This document shows, in pieces, positions 51,898 to 63,523 of a DNA stretch of 64,000 nucleotides. The position numbers and the translations under genes were made by a program. This stretch comes from Amycolatopsis saalfeldensis. Its GTDB lineage: Bacteria > Actinomycetota > Actinomycetes > Mycobacteriales > Pseudonocardiaceae. The stretch lies in contig NZ_FOEF01000001.1 in assembly GCF_900110575.1 (NCBI RefSeq), forward strand, positions 310,001-374,000, given 5' to 3'. The notes beneath the pieces are model-generated. The model made no database searches. It was not told the origin of the DNA and saw only the letters and a program-made list of their open reading frames with translations. Numbering within the stretch: the stretch's first letter is position 1; each line of letters begins with the position of its first letter.

Positions 51898-52476
51898 ATG
51901 GGAACCGCCCTGATCGTGGTGGATGTGCAGAACGACTTCTGCGAAGGCGGTTCGCTCGGTCTGCCCGGCGGGGCCGCCGCCGCGGAGGCGATTTCGGCGC
52001 GGGCGGCCGAGGGCGGCTACAGCCACGTGGTCGCGACCCGCGACCACCACATCGACCCCGGCGACCACTTCAGCGACACGCCGGACTTCAACACCAGCTG
52101 GCCGGTCCACTGCGTCGCGGGCACGCCGGGCGCCTCGTTCCACCCTTCGCTCGACGTGGTGCCGATCGAGGCGGTCTTCTCGAAGGGCGAGTACACCGCC
52201 GCGTACTCCGGCTTCGAAGGCAAGTCACGCGAAGGCAAGACGCTCGAGGAATGGCTGCGTGCCAACGAAGTCACCGACGTGGACGTGGTCGGCATCGCCA
52301 CCGACTTCTGCGTGCGCGCCACGGCGCTCGACGCGGCGAAGGCCGGCTTCGGCGTGCGCGTGCTGCTGGACCTGACCGTCGGCGGCTCGCAGCCCACCGT
52401 GGACGCGACGCTGAAGGACTTCGAGGAAGCCGGCGTCGCCTACTCCGGCACGGCCGCGGTGCCGCCGCCCGCCTGA
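51898..52476 (+). CDS. pncA: Nicotinamidase
   Basis: 192 residues. The catalytic triad D9 (V-D-V-Q-N-D-F), K96 (S-K-G-E-Y) and C138 (T-D-F-C-V-R) and metal ligands D49, H51, H57 and H71 fall at nearly the same positions as in the pyrazinamide-activating M. tuberculosis enzyme. It hydrolyses nicotinamide to nicotinate, feeding the PncB reaction just upstream. Starts after AGAGGGAG. Confidence 0.96.
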   Translation: MGTALIVVDVQNDFCEGGSLGLPGGAAAAEAISARAAEGGYSHVVATRDHHIDPGDHFSDTPDFNTSWPVHCVAGTPGASFHPSLDVVPIEAVFSKGEYTAAYSGFEGKSREGKTLEEWLRANEVTDVDVVGIATDFCVRATALDAAKAGFGVRVLLDLTVGGSQPTVDATLKDFEEAGVAYSGTAAVPPPA

Positions 52477-52478
52477 GG

Positions 52479-53141
52479 TCAGCTCTGCGGCGGGGCCGGC
52501 GCCCCGCCCTTGCCGAACGGGTTGCAGGCTGCGGTGCCGAGGTAGATGTCGCCGCTGGCCGGGCCGCCCTGCGGGAACAGCTGGATGTGCACGGCATGCG
52601 TGACCAGGCTGCCGTCGGCCGGCTGCGGGGTCACGGTCTCGTTCAGCGTGACCATGGCCAGCGCCGTGCCGGCCGCGCCGCCGGGGATGGCGACCCGGTA
52701 GTTCGCCGGGATCGACGACGGCACGGTGATGCCCTCGACCGTGCCGATCGAGACGTCGCCGGTGCTGCCGTTCCGCGTGGTGCTGCAGCCCGCGGAGTAG
52801 GTGCGGACCTTCAGCACCGGGCCGCCGTAGCGCTTCAGCACATCCGACTCGAAGCGCTGGCCGCCGGCCAGGACCGTGGTGACCCCGTCCTTGCGGCCAC
52901 AGGTCGTGCCACCGAGGCCGAAGACGGCGACGTCACCGGTCCTGCCGCCGTCGGAACGCCCGGTCAGCGGCCCGTCGGCGTCGCAGCGGGCGAGCTCGCC
53001 GGTGGTCACGTGCTCGCCGTCGGCCAGCACGTCGACGCTGCCCGAGGCGCCCCACCCCGTGGAGGTGACCCCGTCCGCCCACGCCACGCCGGGCAGGGCC
53101 GCCAGTGCCAGCGCCGTCACCATCAGGACCCGTCCGCGCAT
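52479..53141 (-). CDS. Secreted protein, choice-of-anchor P type
   Basis: 220 residues. Sec signal peptide (VLMVTALALAALPGVAWA, cleavage after A-W-A near residue 22). The mature part is beta-rich with pairs of cysteines (C near 50, 77, 115, 208) and the VTHAVHIQLFPQGGPASGDIYLGTAACN pattern of actinobacterial choice-of-anchor P exported proteins. Surface or secreted, function unknown. The start M-R-G-R is set by the signal peptide and GAGAGGAG. Convergent with pncA, 2 nt apart. Confidence 0.78.
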   Translation of the reverse strand: MRGRVLMVTALALAALPGVAWADGVTSTGWGASGSVDVLADGEHVTTGELARCDADGPLTGRSDGGRTGDVAVFGLGGTTCGRKDGVTTVLAGGQRFESDVLKRYGGPVLKVRTYSAGCSTTRNGSTGDVSIGTVEGITVPSSIPANYRVAIPGGAAGTALAMVTLNETVTPQPADGSLVTHAVHIQLFPQGGPASGDIYLGTAACNPFGKGGAPAPPQS

Positions 53142-53265
53142 TCCGCACTCCTCTCCGTCCGTGCTTCGACATCGGCAGCGCGGCACCTCGCCCAAACGTC
53201 GTAACCCCTACATCACCCGGACGAGTGCGGTGGTGAGGAACGCAACTTGTGGGGTTCTCGCGAAC

Positions 53266-53277
53266 TAACGGGCGTTA
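53266..53277. promoter_or_regulatory. Palindrome upstream of bioY
   Basis: TAACG-GG-CGTTA, 37 nt before the bioY start, flanked by GAAC and AC in a pattern resembling the GAAC/GTTAC biotin-repressor (BioQ) sites of actinobacteria. A biotin-responsive operator is plausible, not shown. Confidence 0.4.
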
Positions 53278-53314
53278 ACCTCCTCGGACGTCCGTTCTCG
53301 TTCTGGGAGGTCCC

Positions 53315-53905
53315 GTGTCGTCGCTGTCCCTCACCGGCCGCCGCCAGGTGCTCGCCGACCTCGTCCCCGGCACCCTCGTGCGCGACCTGACCCTGGTCGC
53401 CGGCGGTGCCCTGCTCACCGGCGCCGCCGCGCAGCTGGTCATCCCGGTCCCGGGCAGCCCGGTGCCGATGACCGGCCAGACGTTCGCCGCGCTGCTCGTG
53501 GGCGCCTCGCTCGGCATGCGCCGCGGCGCCGCCTCGATGCTGCTGTACCTGCTCGTCGGCGCGGCCGGCGTGCCGTGGTTCCAGGGCGCCACCTCCGGGT
53601 TGTCCGGCGCCTCGGCCGGTTACATCGTCGGCTTCGTCTTCGCCGGTGCCCTCGTGGGCGCGCTCGCCCGCCGCGGCGGTGACCGCACGCCGCTGCGCAT
53701 GGTGGGGACGATGGTGGCCGGCAACGTGGTGATCTACGCGTTCGGCGTGCCGTGGCTGATGGCCGCCACCGGCTTCGACCTGGCGACCGCGTTCGACAAG
53801 GGCGTGACGCCGTTCCTGATCGGCGACGCGCTGAAGACGGTCGTCGCGGCGGGTGTGCTGCCGCTGGCGTGGGCCGCGGTTTCCCACCTCGGCAAAGAAG
53901 ACTGA
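53315..53905 (+). CDS. bioY: Biotin transporter substrate-binding subunit BioY
   Basis: 196 residues with six membrane helices. PVPMTGQTFAALLVGASLG and LYLLVGAAGVPWFQG are hallmark BioY segments. It is the S-component of an ECF-type biotin importer. The BioM/BioN energising partners are not adjacent, so it works alone or with a shared ECF module. GTG start after GGGAGG. A palindrome resembling a biotin-repressor site lies just upstream. Confidence 0.93.
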   Translation: MSSLSLTGRRQVLADLVPGTLVRDLTLVAGGALLTGAAAQLVIPVPGSPVPMTGQTFAALLVGASLGMRRGAASMLLYLLVGAAGVPWFQGATSGLSGASAGYIVGFVFAGALVGALARRGGDRTPLRMVGTMVAGNVVIYAFGVPWLMAATGFDLATAFDKGVTPFLIGDALKTVVAAGVLPLAWAAVSHLGKED

Positions 53906-53984
53906 GTTACCAGGAAGTTCCCCGCGGTTCCGGCGCGAGCGGCCCGTTCGCGCCGGAACGCGCGGTCCTGTCGGACCCGGCGGC

Positions 53985-53990
53985 TATCGT
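53985..53990 (+). promoter_or_regulatory. -10 box of dinG, leaderless
   Basis: TATCGT ending 8 nt before GTG 53999; no ribosome binding site between. Confidence 0.45.
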
Positions 53991-53998
53991 GTCTCGCT

Positions 53999-56050
53999 GT
54001 GCCCGTCCGAACAGATTTCCCCGGCGTCCTCGAACTCTTGACCCACGCGGTCGAGTCGGTGGGCGGTACCGAGCGCCCCGGCCAGGTCGAGATGGCCGAC
54101 GCGGTCGGCCGCGCCATCCGCACCGGTGAGCACCTCGCCGTCCAGGCCGGCACAGGCACCGGCAAATCGCTGGCCTACCTGGTGCCCGCGATCCGCCACG
54201 CCGTCGAGAAGGAGGCCACGGTGGTGGTCTCCACGGCCACCATCGCGCTGCAGCGCCAGCTGGTCGACCGCGACCTGCCGCGCCTGGCGAAGGCGCTGAA
54301 GAAGCCACTCGGCCGCGAGCCGACTTTCGCGATCCTCAAGGGCCGCCGCAACTATCTCTGCCTCCACCGGCTCGACACGGGCGCGCCCGACGAGCCGGAG
54401 GACGCGCAGCTGTTCGACCCGTTCGCGGTGTCCCGGCTGGGCAAGGAGGTCACGCGGCTGCGGGAATGGGCCTCCGACACCGAAACCGGCGATCGCGACG
54501 AGCTGGTGCCCGGCGTCGGCGATCAGGCGTGGCGGCAGGTTTCCGTCACGGCCAGGGAATGTCTGGGCGCCGCGCGCTGTCCGATCGGCACGGACTGCTT
54601 CGCCGAGCGGGCACGGGCCGAGGCCGGCCGCGCCGACGTGGTGGTGACCAACCACGCGTTGCTGGCCATCGACGCGTTGCAGGGCTACCAGGTGCTGCCC
54701 GACCACGACCTGGTGATCATCGACGAGGCGCACGACCTGGTCGACCGCGTCACCTCCGTCGCCACCGGCGAGCTGAGCAGTGCCATGGTGTCCGCCGCCG
54801 CGCGGCGCAGCGGGCGGGTGATCGACGCGGACGTGGCCGACCGCCTGCTGGAATCGGGCGACGGCCTCGCACTCATCCTCGACGACCTGCCCTCGGGCCG
54901 GATGGACACGCTGCCGCAGGCGCTGAAGGGCGCCGTCCCGGCGGTCCGAGACGCGGCGAAGGCCTGCCTCACCGCGCTGGGGTCCGACCGCAAGGAAGAC
55001 GTCGAGGGGGCCACCGCGCGCAAGCTCGCGCGCACGCTGCTGGAAGAGGTGCACGACACCGCCGTCCGCCTGCTGGAGGCGTACGAAGAGGATCAAGCGC
55101 ACCAACGCGACGTGGTCTGGCTGACCGGCGACAAGTACTCGTCCAACCCGCGCCCGCCGGCGTTGAAGGTCGCGCCGCTGGGCGTCGCCGGACTGCTGAG
55201 GGAGCGGGTGTTCAACCTCAGCACCACGGTGCTGACCTCGGCGACGCTGACCCTCGGCGGCACGTTCGACACGATGGCACGGCAGTGGGGCCTGCCGCCG
55301 GGCCAGGCGCGGGTCGAGAAGTCGCCGGGCACCGCCACGGACAAGGAGGCACCGTCCGACGAGGACAAGGGCCCCAAGTGGACGGGCCTCGACGTCGGCT
55401 CGCCGTTCGACCACAAGCGCAACGGGATCCTGTACCTGGCCAAGCACCTGCCGCCGCCGGGCCGCGACGGGCTGGCCGAGTCCACAATGGACGAGCTGGC
55501 CGGGCTGGTCGAGGCCGCGGGCGGGCGCACGCTCGGGCTGTTCTCCTCGATGCGCGCGGCGAAGCAGGCCGCGGAAGCCATGCGGGAGCGGCTGGACCAC
55601 CCGATCCTCTGCCAGGGCGACGACGCCACCTCGCTGCTGGTGCGCAAGTTCACGGAAGACCCGCGCACCTGCCTGTTCGGCACGTTGACGCTGTGGCAGG
55701 GCGTGGATGTGCCGGGCCCGTCGCTGCAACTCGTGGTGGTGGACCGGATTCCGTTCCCGCGCCCGGACGACCCGGTGTCCTCGGCGCGGCAGCGGGCCGT
55801 GGAAGCCAGGGGCGGCAACGGGTTCCTCACCGTCGCGGCCACCCACGCGGCCCTGCTGCTGGCCCAGGGCACCGGCCGGCTGCACCGCTCGATCACCGAC
55901 CGCGGCGTGGTGGCCGTGCTCGACTCGCGGCTGGCCACCGCGCGGTACGGCGGATTCCTGCGCGCGTCGCTGCCGCCGTTCTGGCCCACCACGGATTCGC
56001 AGGTCGCGCGCGACGCGTTGAAGCGACTGGACGCTGCCGCGCCCGCGTGA
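53999..56050 (+). CDS. dinG: DinG-family ATP-dependent DNA helicase
   Basis: 683 residues. Walker A QAGTGTGKS near 50, TATIALQRQLVD, DEAH box IIDEAHD near 240, and C-terminal LWQGVDVPG and Q-G-T-G-R-L-H-R arginine-finger motif. Four cysteines (R-N-Y-L-C, then A-R-E-C, A-R-C-P, T-D-C-F) form the expected 4Fe-4S cluster of XPD-like helicases. It unwinds R-loops, forks or quadruplexes in repair. Same neighbourhood as Rv1329c beside pncB/clpS, though here separated by pncA, an exported protein and bioY. Confidence 0.93.
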   Translation: MPVRTDFPGVLELLTHAVESVGGTERPGQVEMADAVGRAIRTGEHLAVQAGTGTGKSLAYLVPAIRHAVEKEATVVVSTATIALQRQLVDRDLPRLAKALKKPLGREPTFAILKGRRNYLCLHRLDTGAPDEPEDAQLFDPFAVSRLGKEVTRLREWASDTETGDRDELVPGVGDQAWRQVSVTARECLGAARCPIGTDCFAERARAEAGRADVVVTNHALLAIDALQGYQVLPDHDLVIIDEAHDLVDRVTSVATGELSSAMVSAAARRSGRVIDADVADRLLESGDGLALILDDLPSGRMDTLPQALKGAVPAVRDAAKACLTALGSDRKEDVEGATARKLARTLLEEVHDTAVRLLEAYEEDQAHQRDVVWLTGDKYSSNPRPPALKVAPLGVAGLLRERVFNLSTTVLTSATLTLGGTFDTMARQWGLPPGQARVEKSPGTATDKEAPSDEDKGPKWTGLDVGSPFDHKRNGILYLAKHLPPPGRDGLAESTMDELAGLVEAAGGRTLGLFSSMRAAKQAAEAMRERLDHPILCQGDDATSLLVRKFTEDPRTCLFGTLTLWQGVDVPGPSLQLVVVDRIPFPRPDDPVSSARQRAVEARGGNGFLTVAATHAALLLAQGTGRLHRSITDRGVVAVLDSRLATARYGGFLRASLPPFWPTTDSQVARDALKRLDAAAPA

Positions 56051-56108
56051 CGGCGCGCACAACCCCAGCGGGTACGGTAACGAGAACGAACACGACAGGG
56101 AGCACCGG

Positions 56109-56441
56109 TTGACCCAGGATTCGTCCAGCGCACGATCCCGGACCGTCAGTGTCGACGACACCGGGGTGCGGCGCGTTCTCGCCGATGGCAGCGAAGAAGC
56201 CGTGACGTGGTCGGACCTCTCGTCCGTGATGGTCAGGGTGATCCCGGACGGCCCCTGGAACGAGGACGTCTTCTTCATGCTCGTCGGCCACGACGGCAAG
56301 GGCACCGCCGTGCCGAGCGGCGACCCGGCGGCCGACGCGCTGATCGAGCGGCTCCAGTCGCTGCCCGGCTTCGACAACGACAAGTTCATCGAAGCCATGA
56401 CCACCGACGCCGACCAGGCCTACGTCGTCTGGCAGAGCTGA
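56109..56441 (+). CDS. Conserved hypothetical protein of about 110 residues
   Basis: 110 residues from TTG 56109 (GGGAGC upstream). A small beta-rich domain (RTVSVDDTGVRRVLADGSEEAVTWSDLSSVMVRVIPDGPWNEDVFFMLVG) resembles PH/YokE-like domains seen in actinobacteria, then helices (AADALIERLQSLPGFDNDKFIEAM). Function unknown. 58 nt after dinG in the same direction. Confidence 0.72.
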   Translation: MTQDSSSARSRTVSVDDTGVRRVLADGSEEAVTWSDLSSVMVRVIPDGPWNEDVFFMLVGHDGKGTAVPSGDPAADALIERLQSLPGFDNDKFIEAMTTDADQAYVVWQS

Positions 56442-56545
56442 GCCGTCCCGGCCTGTCCACCACAGCCGGGCCCACCGCGGCCCAGCCCATCGCCCGGTCC
56501 GCAGCAGTCTCCGCGGGCCGGGCGTATTCGCGTGTTCTGCCGGGT

Positions 56546-56950
56546 TCAGGCGGTCGGGAACGTCTCCGTCACGGGGATGCCCTTCTTGAGCGTCCGGCTC
56601 ACCGTGCACAGGCGCTCGATCGCGCGGTCCACGGCGGCGGCCAGCGCCTCGCGCTGAGCCGGCTCGAGGCCGGACACGTCGACGTCGAAGGCCAGGTGGA
56701 CGGCGTCCAGCTCGGAGGCGCCGTCACGCCGGTCCGCGGTGGCGCCGACGCGGAACTTCGAGTCCTCGCCCACCCGCCGGGTGATCAGCTCTTCGGCGGT
56801 GACGGCGGCACAGCCCGCCGCCGCGATCTGCAGCAGCTCGGCCGGAGAGAACGCGCCCTCGGCGCCCTTGCGGCCCAGCCGCACCTGCGCGCCGCGGTCG
56901 TTGCGCCCGACGAAACTGTGCTCACCTTCGCGCTGCACTTCCAGGGTCAC
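56546..56950 (-). CDS. OsmC/Ohr-family peroxiredoxin
   Basis: 134 residues. Catalytic cysteines C47 (A-A-G-C-A-A-V-T) and C115 (R-L-C-T-V-S) with Arg/Glu partners in NDRGAQVRLGRKG and ELLQIAAAG. It detoxifies organic hydroperoxides with lipoyl or mycothiol-linked thiols. The shorter length and the L-C-T-V-S motif favour the OsmC/YhfA branch over Ohr. Standalone. Confidence 0.9.
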   Translation of the reverse strand: MTLEVQREGEHSFVGRNDRGAQVRLGRKGAEGAFSPAELLQIAAAGCAAVTAEELITRRVGEDSKFRVGATADRRDGASELDAVHLAFDVDVSGLEPAQREALAAAVDRAIERLCTVSRTLKKGIPVTETFPTA

Positions 56951-57038
56951 GTCAAGCTCCTCAGTCTCAAAGGAAAGTACTCACCGGCAGAACCGCCGTC
57001 CGCCCGGCGATGTTCCGTGTCCCACCCCACTGGCCGGC

Positions 57039-59035
<1,997 letters not shown>

Positions 59036-59101
59036 CTATCCCTCGTTCGGCACGGGCGGCGGACAACGATCAGTCTGGACTGCCGGACCGGGACACAAAA
59101 A

Positions 59102-59143
59102 GGGCGCGTGCCCGGCTTCACACCTGCCAGACACGCGCCTTTT
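59102..59143 (-). terminator. Intrinsic terminator after ctaD
   Basis: GGCGCGTG (59103-59110) pairs with CACGCGCC (59132-59139); on the minus strand the stem is followed by a CTTTTTGTG-like U-run, and on the plus strand by TTTT. Usable in both directions; it separates ctaD from serB. Confidence 0.8.
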
Positions 59144-59158
59144 CGAATTCAACGGGTC

Positions 59159-60931
59159 TTACTGCTCGCCCGAGTTGTCCTTGTCGTGATTACCGGGTAT
59201 GAGGGTTTCGACCAGCTTCTGCGACGGCGTGCCGCCGTGGCGCGGCTTGCCGAAGAAACCGATCTCACCCTCGGCATGCAGCCGCTCGACCATGTGCGGA
59301 TAGTGCAGCTCGAAGGCGGGCCGCTCGGACCGGATCCGGGGCAGCTCGGTGAAGTTGTGCCGCGGCGGCGGGCAGGACGTGGCCCACTCGAGCGAGTTGC
59401 CGTAGCCCCACGGGTCGTCGACCGTGACGATCTCGCCGTAGCGGTAGCTCTTGAACACGTTCCAGATGAACGGCAGCGTCGAGGCGCCGAGGATGTACGC
59501 GCCGATCGTGGAGATTGTGTTCAGCGTGGTGAACCCGTCGCTGGCCAGGTAGTCGGCGTACCGGCGGGGCATGCCCTCCGCGCCCAGCCAGTGCTGGACC
59601 AGGAAGGTGCCGTGGAAGCCGATGAACGTGGTCCAGAAGTGCCACTTGCCGAGCTTCTCGTCCATCATCCGGCCGGTGATCTTCGGGAACCAGAAGTAGA
59701 TCCCGGCGAAGGTCGCGAACACGATCGTGCCGTAGAGGACGTAGTGGAAGTGCGCCACCACGAAGTAGCTGTCCGACACGTGGAAGTCGATCGCCGGCGC
59801 GGCCAGCAGGATGCCGGTCAGGCCACCGAAGAGGAACGTGACGATGAAGCCCATCGAGAAGATCATCGGCGTCTCGAAGGACAGCTGGCCCTTCCACATC
59901 GTGCCGATCCAGTTGAAGAACTTCACGCCGGTCGGGACCGCGATCAGGAACGTCATGAAGGAGAAGAAGGGAAGCAGGACCGCGCCGGTGGCGTACATGT
60001 GGTGCGCCCACACCGCGACGGACAGGGCCGCGATCGCCAGCGTCGCGAAGACCAGGCCCTTGTAACCGAAGACCGGCTTCCGGCTGAACACCGGGAAGAT
60101 CTCGGACACGATCCCGAAGAAGGGCAGCGCGACGATATATACCTCTGGATGGCCGAAGAACCAGAACAGGTGCTGCCAGAGGATCACGCCGCCGTTGGCT
60201 GGATCGAAGACGTGTGCGCCAAGATGTCGATCGGCCAGCAGGCCGAACAGGGCCGCGGTCAGGATCGGGAACGCCAGCAGGATCAGAATGGCGGTGACCA
60301 GGATGTTCCAGGTGAAGATCGGCATCCGGAACATCGTCATGCCCGGCGCGCGCAGGCAGATCACCGTGGTGATCATGTTTACCGCGCCGAGAATGGTGCC
60401 CAGACCGGAGACGATCAGCCCGGCAATCCACAGATCCGCGCCGACGCCCGGCGAGTGGATCGCGTCCGACAGCGGGGTGTAGGCGAACCAGCCGAAGTCG
60501 GCGGCGCCACCCGGGGTCAGGAAGCCGGAGAGGACGGTCAGGCCGCCGAAGAGGTACAGCCAGTACGAGAACGCGTTCAGCCGCGGGAACGCCACGTCCG
60601 GCGAGCCGATCTGCAGCGGCAGGATGAAGTTCGCGAATCCGAAGAGGATCGGCGTCGCGTACAGCAGCAGCATGATCGTGCCGTGCATGGTGAACAGCTG
60701 GTTGTACTGCTCTGACGACAGGAACTGCTGGCCCGGCCGGGCCAGCTCCGTGCGGATGAGCATCGCCATCGCGCCGCCCGCCATGAAGAAGGCGAACGAC
60801 GTGACCAGGTACATGATGCCGATCTGCTTGTGGTCCGTCGTGCGGAACAACCGCAGCAGGTACGAACCCTTAACCGACTCGCGCGCGGGATACGGGCGCG
60901 TTGCGATCGGCTTGGGGGCTACGGCCGTCAC
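59159..60931 (-). CDS. ctaD: Cytochrome c oxidase subunit I
   Basis: 590 residues with 12 membrane helices. [26 protein letters not shown] is the haem a3/CuB region, with [16 protein letters not shown] and [16 protein letters not shown] for the other CuB and haem ligands. It is the catalytic subunit of the terminal aa3 oxidase in the bcc-aa3 supercomplex. GTG 60931 (V-T-A-V-A-P-K-P) has GGAGGCAG upstream; a TTG five codons earlier is less likely. Other cta genes are elsewhere. Confidence 0.96.
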   Translation of the reverse strand: MTAVAPKPIATRPYPARESVKGSYLLRLFRTTDHKQIGIMYLVTSFAFFMAGGAMAMLIRTELARPGQQFLSSEQYNQLFTMHGTIMLLLYATPILFGFANFILPLQIGSPDVAFPRLNAFSYWLYLFGGLTVLSGFLTPGGAADFGWFAYTPLSDAIHSPGVGADLWIAGLIVSGLGTILGAVNMITTVICLRAPGMTMFRMPIFTWNILVTAILILLAFPILTAALFGLLADRHLGAHVFDPANGGVILWQHLFWFFGHPEVYIVALPFFGIVSEIFPVFSRKPVFGYKGLVFATLAIAALSVAVWAHHMYATGAVLLPFFSFMTFLIAVPTGVKFFNWIGTMWKGQLSFETPMIFSMGFIVTFLFGGLTGILLAAPAIDFHVSDSYFVVAHFHYVLYGTIVFATFAGIYFWFPKITGRMMDEKLGKWHFWTTFIGFHGTFLVQHWLGAEGMPRRYADYLASDGFTTLNTISTIGAYILGASTLPFIWNVFKSYRYGEIVTVDDPWGYGNSLEWATSCPPPRHNFTELPRIRSERPAFELHYPHMVERLHAEGEIGFFGKPRHGGTPSQKLVETLIPGNHDKDNSGEQ

Positions 60932-61070
60932 TCCTGCCTCCAACACTGAAACCTTGTGGTGGTCAACATCCGGGACGCCGAAGGGCCGGGCGCGGGCCCG
61001 ATCCTGCGGCTAGGAGGGATCGTAGCCCTCGCTACCGACAGTCGCGCGCACCGGCTGGTTAGATCACCGC

Positions 61071-61901
61071 ATGACCGACCCGTACACCGCTTCGGCGGTG
61101 GTCGCGGCCACCGCGGTGGCCCGCGGGCTGGGGTTGCCCGCGGACTCGCCGGAAGTGCTCCACGAGCGGTCGAACGTCCTGGTGAGAATGGGTCACGTGG
61201 TGGCGAGAGTGCCCGCGACGGCGCTGCTCATGCGCCCCGACGCGACGGCGTGGCTGGCCCGCGACGTGGCCCTGTCCGCCTTTCTCACCGAGCGTGATGT
61301 GCGCGTCGTCTCACCCACCACGGATCCCCCGGCCGGCCCGCATTTCGCCGAGGGCCTGCCGGTCACGCTCTGGCACTGGACACCGCACGATCCGGACCAT
61401 CGGCACAGCCCGGGCGAGGTCGCGGCCTCACTCGCCCGGGTCCATTCGGCACTGCGCGACTTTCCCGGCGAACTGCCCGCCCGGGGCCCGTTCGAGGAAG
61501 TGGAGACGATGCTCCGGCTCCACGGCGACGTCATGGACGGGGCCGCGGACCGGATCCGCGCGGAGGCCGCCCGGATCGAGGCGGACCTGCCGGCGACGCC
61601 CGTGCAGGCGCTGCACGGGGACGCGCACCCGGGCAACCTCATCGCGACCGCGGACGGGCCGTGCTGGCTCGACTTCGAGGACAGCTGGCGCGGCCCGCTC
61701 GCCTGGGACCTCGCGATCCTGGCGAAGCAAGGAGGACCGGACCTGCTCGCCGCCTATCCGGCCGAAGTGGACGAAGCCGCCATCGCGTCGTATCTGCGGC
61801 TGCGCTCGCTCTTCGCCGTGGGCTGGCGGTTTCTGATCGCGAAGCGGTTCCCGCACCGGCTCGGCGAGGCCCGGGCGGCGCTGGCCGGCTACTTCAGCTG
61901 A
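61071..61901 (+). CDS. Aminoglycoside phosphotransferase-fold (APH) protein
   Basis: 276 residues. Catalytic loop H-G-D-A-H-P-G-N near 180 and the metal-binding W-L-D-F-E-D near 200 mark an APH/choline-kinase-fold enzyme. No antibiotic substrate can be assigned; such proteins also phosphorylate small metabolites. The start is 6 nt behind TTAGAT and lacks a ribosome binding site. The 3' end overlaps the convergent hydrolase by 8 nt. Confidence 0.85.
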   Translation: MTDPYTASAVVAATAVARGLGLPADSPEVLHERSNVLVRMGHVVARVPATALLMRPDATAWLARDVALSAFLTERDVRVVSPTTDPPAGPHFAEGLPVTLWHWTPHDPDHRHSPGEVAASLARVHSALRDFPGELPARGPFEEVETMLRLHGDVMDGAADRIRAEAARIEADLPATPVQALHGDAHPGNLIATADGPCWLDFEDSWRGPLAWDLAILAKQGGPDLLAAYPAEVDEAAIASYLRLRSLFAVGWRFLIAKRFPHRLGEARAALAGYFS

Positions 61902-62637
61902 TCGGGTACCAGCCGAGGATCGCCTCGACGACCCCGGCCGGGTCCTCCAGCGGCGTCAAGTGACCGACGCCGGGAAGCACGACGAGGGTGGCGTCCGGCA
62001 GCGCGCCGACCATCGTGTTCGCCGCTTCGAGCGGGGTGATGGCGTCCTGCTCGCCGACGACCACCAGCGCCGGAACGGTGGCGTCACGCAGTGATTCCAA
62101 GGAATCCGGCCGGGCGCGGAGGGCGCGCGCGGCCCAGGCGACCCCGGCCGGCGGCTGCTCGTCGATCAGGCCGCGCACCCGCTCGACGACGTCCGGTGAG
62201 GCGGTCCCGGCCAGCAGGTTGGGCAGATTGGCCTCGGCGAGCCACCCGGCGACGCCGTCGTTCTCGGCCCGCTCCGCCACGTCCAGCCGGGCCTGCGCGG
62301 CTTCGGGCGTGTCGGCCGTCGCCTTGGTGTCGATGAGCACGAGGCCGCCGACGCGTTCAGGGGCAAGGCGCAACACGGCCATCGCGAGGTAGCCGCCCAT
62401 CGAACAACCGCCGAGCACCACACGGTCCAGCTCCAGGCGGTCGAGCAGCGCGACGACGTCACGGGCGGCGTCGTCCAGGCTCGGCTCGCGGCCGGTCTCG
62501 GGCAGCGGGCTGCGGCCGAGCCCGCGCTGGTCGGGCGTGATGAGCCGGACGCGCTCGGCGAGCGGCGCGCGCACCGGGTCCCACATCCGGGCGTCGAGCG
62601 GGAAGGCGTGCAAAAGCAGCAGGGGCAGTTCGGTCAT
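61894..62637 (-). CDS. Alpha/beta-fold hydrolase
   Basis: 247 residues. LLLLHAFPLDARMWDPV at the start (oxyanion hole), nucleophile S79 in G-G-C-S-M-G-G, acid in VVGEQDAITP and His in PGVGHLTPLEDP. Similar to small esterases/lactonases of the MhpC/BioH type. Convergent with the APH gene, divergent from the GNAT gene. Confidence 0.9.
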   Translation of the reverse strand: MTELPLLLLHAFPLDARMWDPVRAPLAERVRLITPDQRGLGRSPLPETGREPSLDDAARDVVALLDRLELDRVVLGGCSMGGYLAMAVLRLAPERVGGLVLIDTKATADTPEAAQARLDVAERAENDGVAGWLAEANLPNLLAGTASPDVVERVRGLIDEQPPAGVAWAARALRARPDSLESLRDATVPALVVVGEQDAITPLEAANTMVGALPDATLVVLPGVGHLTPLEDPAGVVEAILGWYPIS

Positions 62638-62664
62638 GCCCGCCATTTTGTCGGACCCCGGGGC

Positions 62665-62670
62665 TACGTT
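62665..62670 (+). promoter_or_regulatory. -10 box of the GNAT gene, leaderless
   Basis: TACGTT ending 7 nt before GTG 62678. Confidence 0.4.
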
Positions 62671-62677
62671 CGGGGAT

Positions 62678-63178
62678 GTGCTGACGGAGATCAAGACCGA
62701 ACGGCTGCTGCTCCGCCCCTTCACCGAGGCGGACCGGCAGGAGATGGTGGCCATCGAAACCGACCCGAGGACCAACCGCTTCCGCGTGAACCCGCCGGAC
62801 GAGCCGGCCGCGCACCGGATGTTCGACGCCTGGCTGGCGCACTGGACGGAGCACGGCTACGGCTACCTGGCCGTCCGCGACCATCAGGATCCCGCCCTGC
62901 TCGGCATGTCGGGCGTCCGCCTGCGCGACTTCCAGGGCGAGAAGGTGCTGAACCTGGGCTACCGCTTCCACCCGTCAGCGTGGGGCAAGGGCTACGCAGT
63001 GGAGGCGGCGAGCGCCTCGGTGCACTGGGCGGAACGCGAACTGGCCCAGGCGCCGGTGCTGATCTCGGTGAACGTCATCAACAAGCCATCGCTACGCGTT
63101 GTCGAACGGCTGGGGTTCACGAACTACGAGGAGGTGACTGACGAGGACGGCGCAGTGGTCCGAAACTTCCGACGGTGA
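62678..63178 (+). CDS. GNAT-family N-acetyltransferase (RimJ/RimL type)
   Basis: 166 residues. EIKTERLLLRPFTEADRQEM is the RimJ/RimL-type opening; NLGYRFHPSAWGKGYAVEAASASVHWA holds the acetyl-CoA loop (W-G-K-G-Y-A); NKPSLRVVERLGFT the end. Such enzymes acetylate protein N-termini or small amines. GTG 62678 gives the standard start, 7 nt after a TACGTT box. Confidence 0.9.
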   Translation: MLTEIKTERLLLRPFTEADRQEMVAIETDPRTNRFRVNPPDEPAAHRMFDAWLAHWTEHGYGYLAVRDHQDPALLGMSGVRLRDFQGEKVLNLGYRFHPSAWGKGYAVEAASASVHWAERELAQAPVLISVNVINKPSLRVVERLGFTNYEEVTDEDGAVVRNFRR

Positions 63179-63523
63179 CGGGCGCCTGGGTTACCGGGGT
63201 GGGGTGATTCGGCACCCGGTAGGCACCGGCTGGCCGCTTGTGACAGAACCTGGGTTGTGTGGGCGCCAGAGCTCTCGTCGCCAGGGGCGGCTTGACTTGG
63301 CGCAGTCCTCACCAGCGGCGGGCGGGGTCGTCACCAACGGCGGGCCAACCGGCAACTTTCCACCGACGGCAGATCAGCTGGCAAGGTCTACCGGCAAGTC
63401 GACTGGAGGTCCCGATCAAGGGCGAGTAGGCCGACGGTTCTCACCAAGCTGGGCTAACTGCCCAGGCCATACCGACGGCGAGTCGACTGGCGGTCCGTCA
63501 CGGTGCGGTAACTGGCACGGTTC
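63179..63523. other. Intergenic region with degenerate direct repeats
   Basis: 345 bases without a credible gene. From about 63350 the sequence is built from diverged copies of a roughly 84-bp unit (see repeat at 63397). No hairpin or promoter stands out. Confidence 0.6.
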
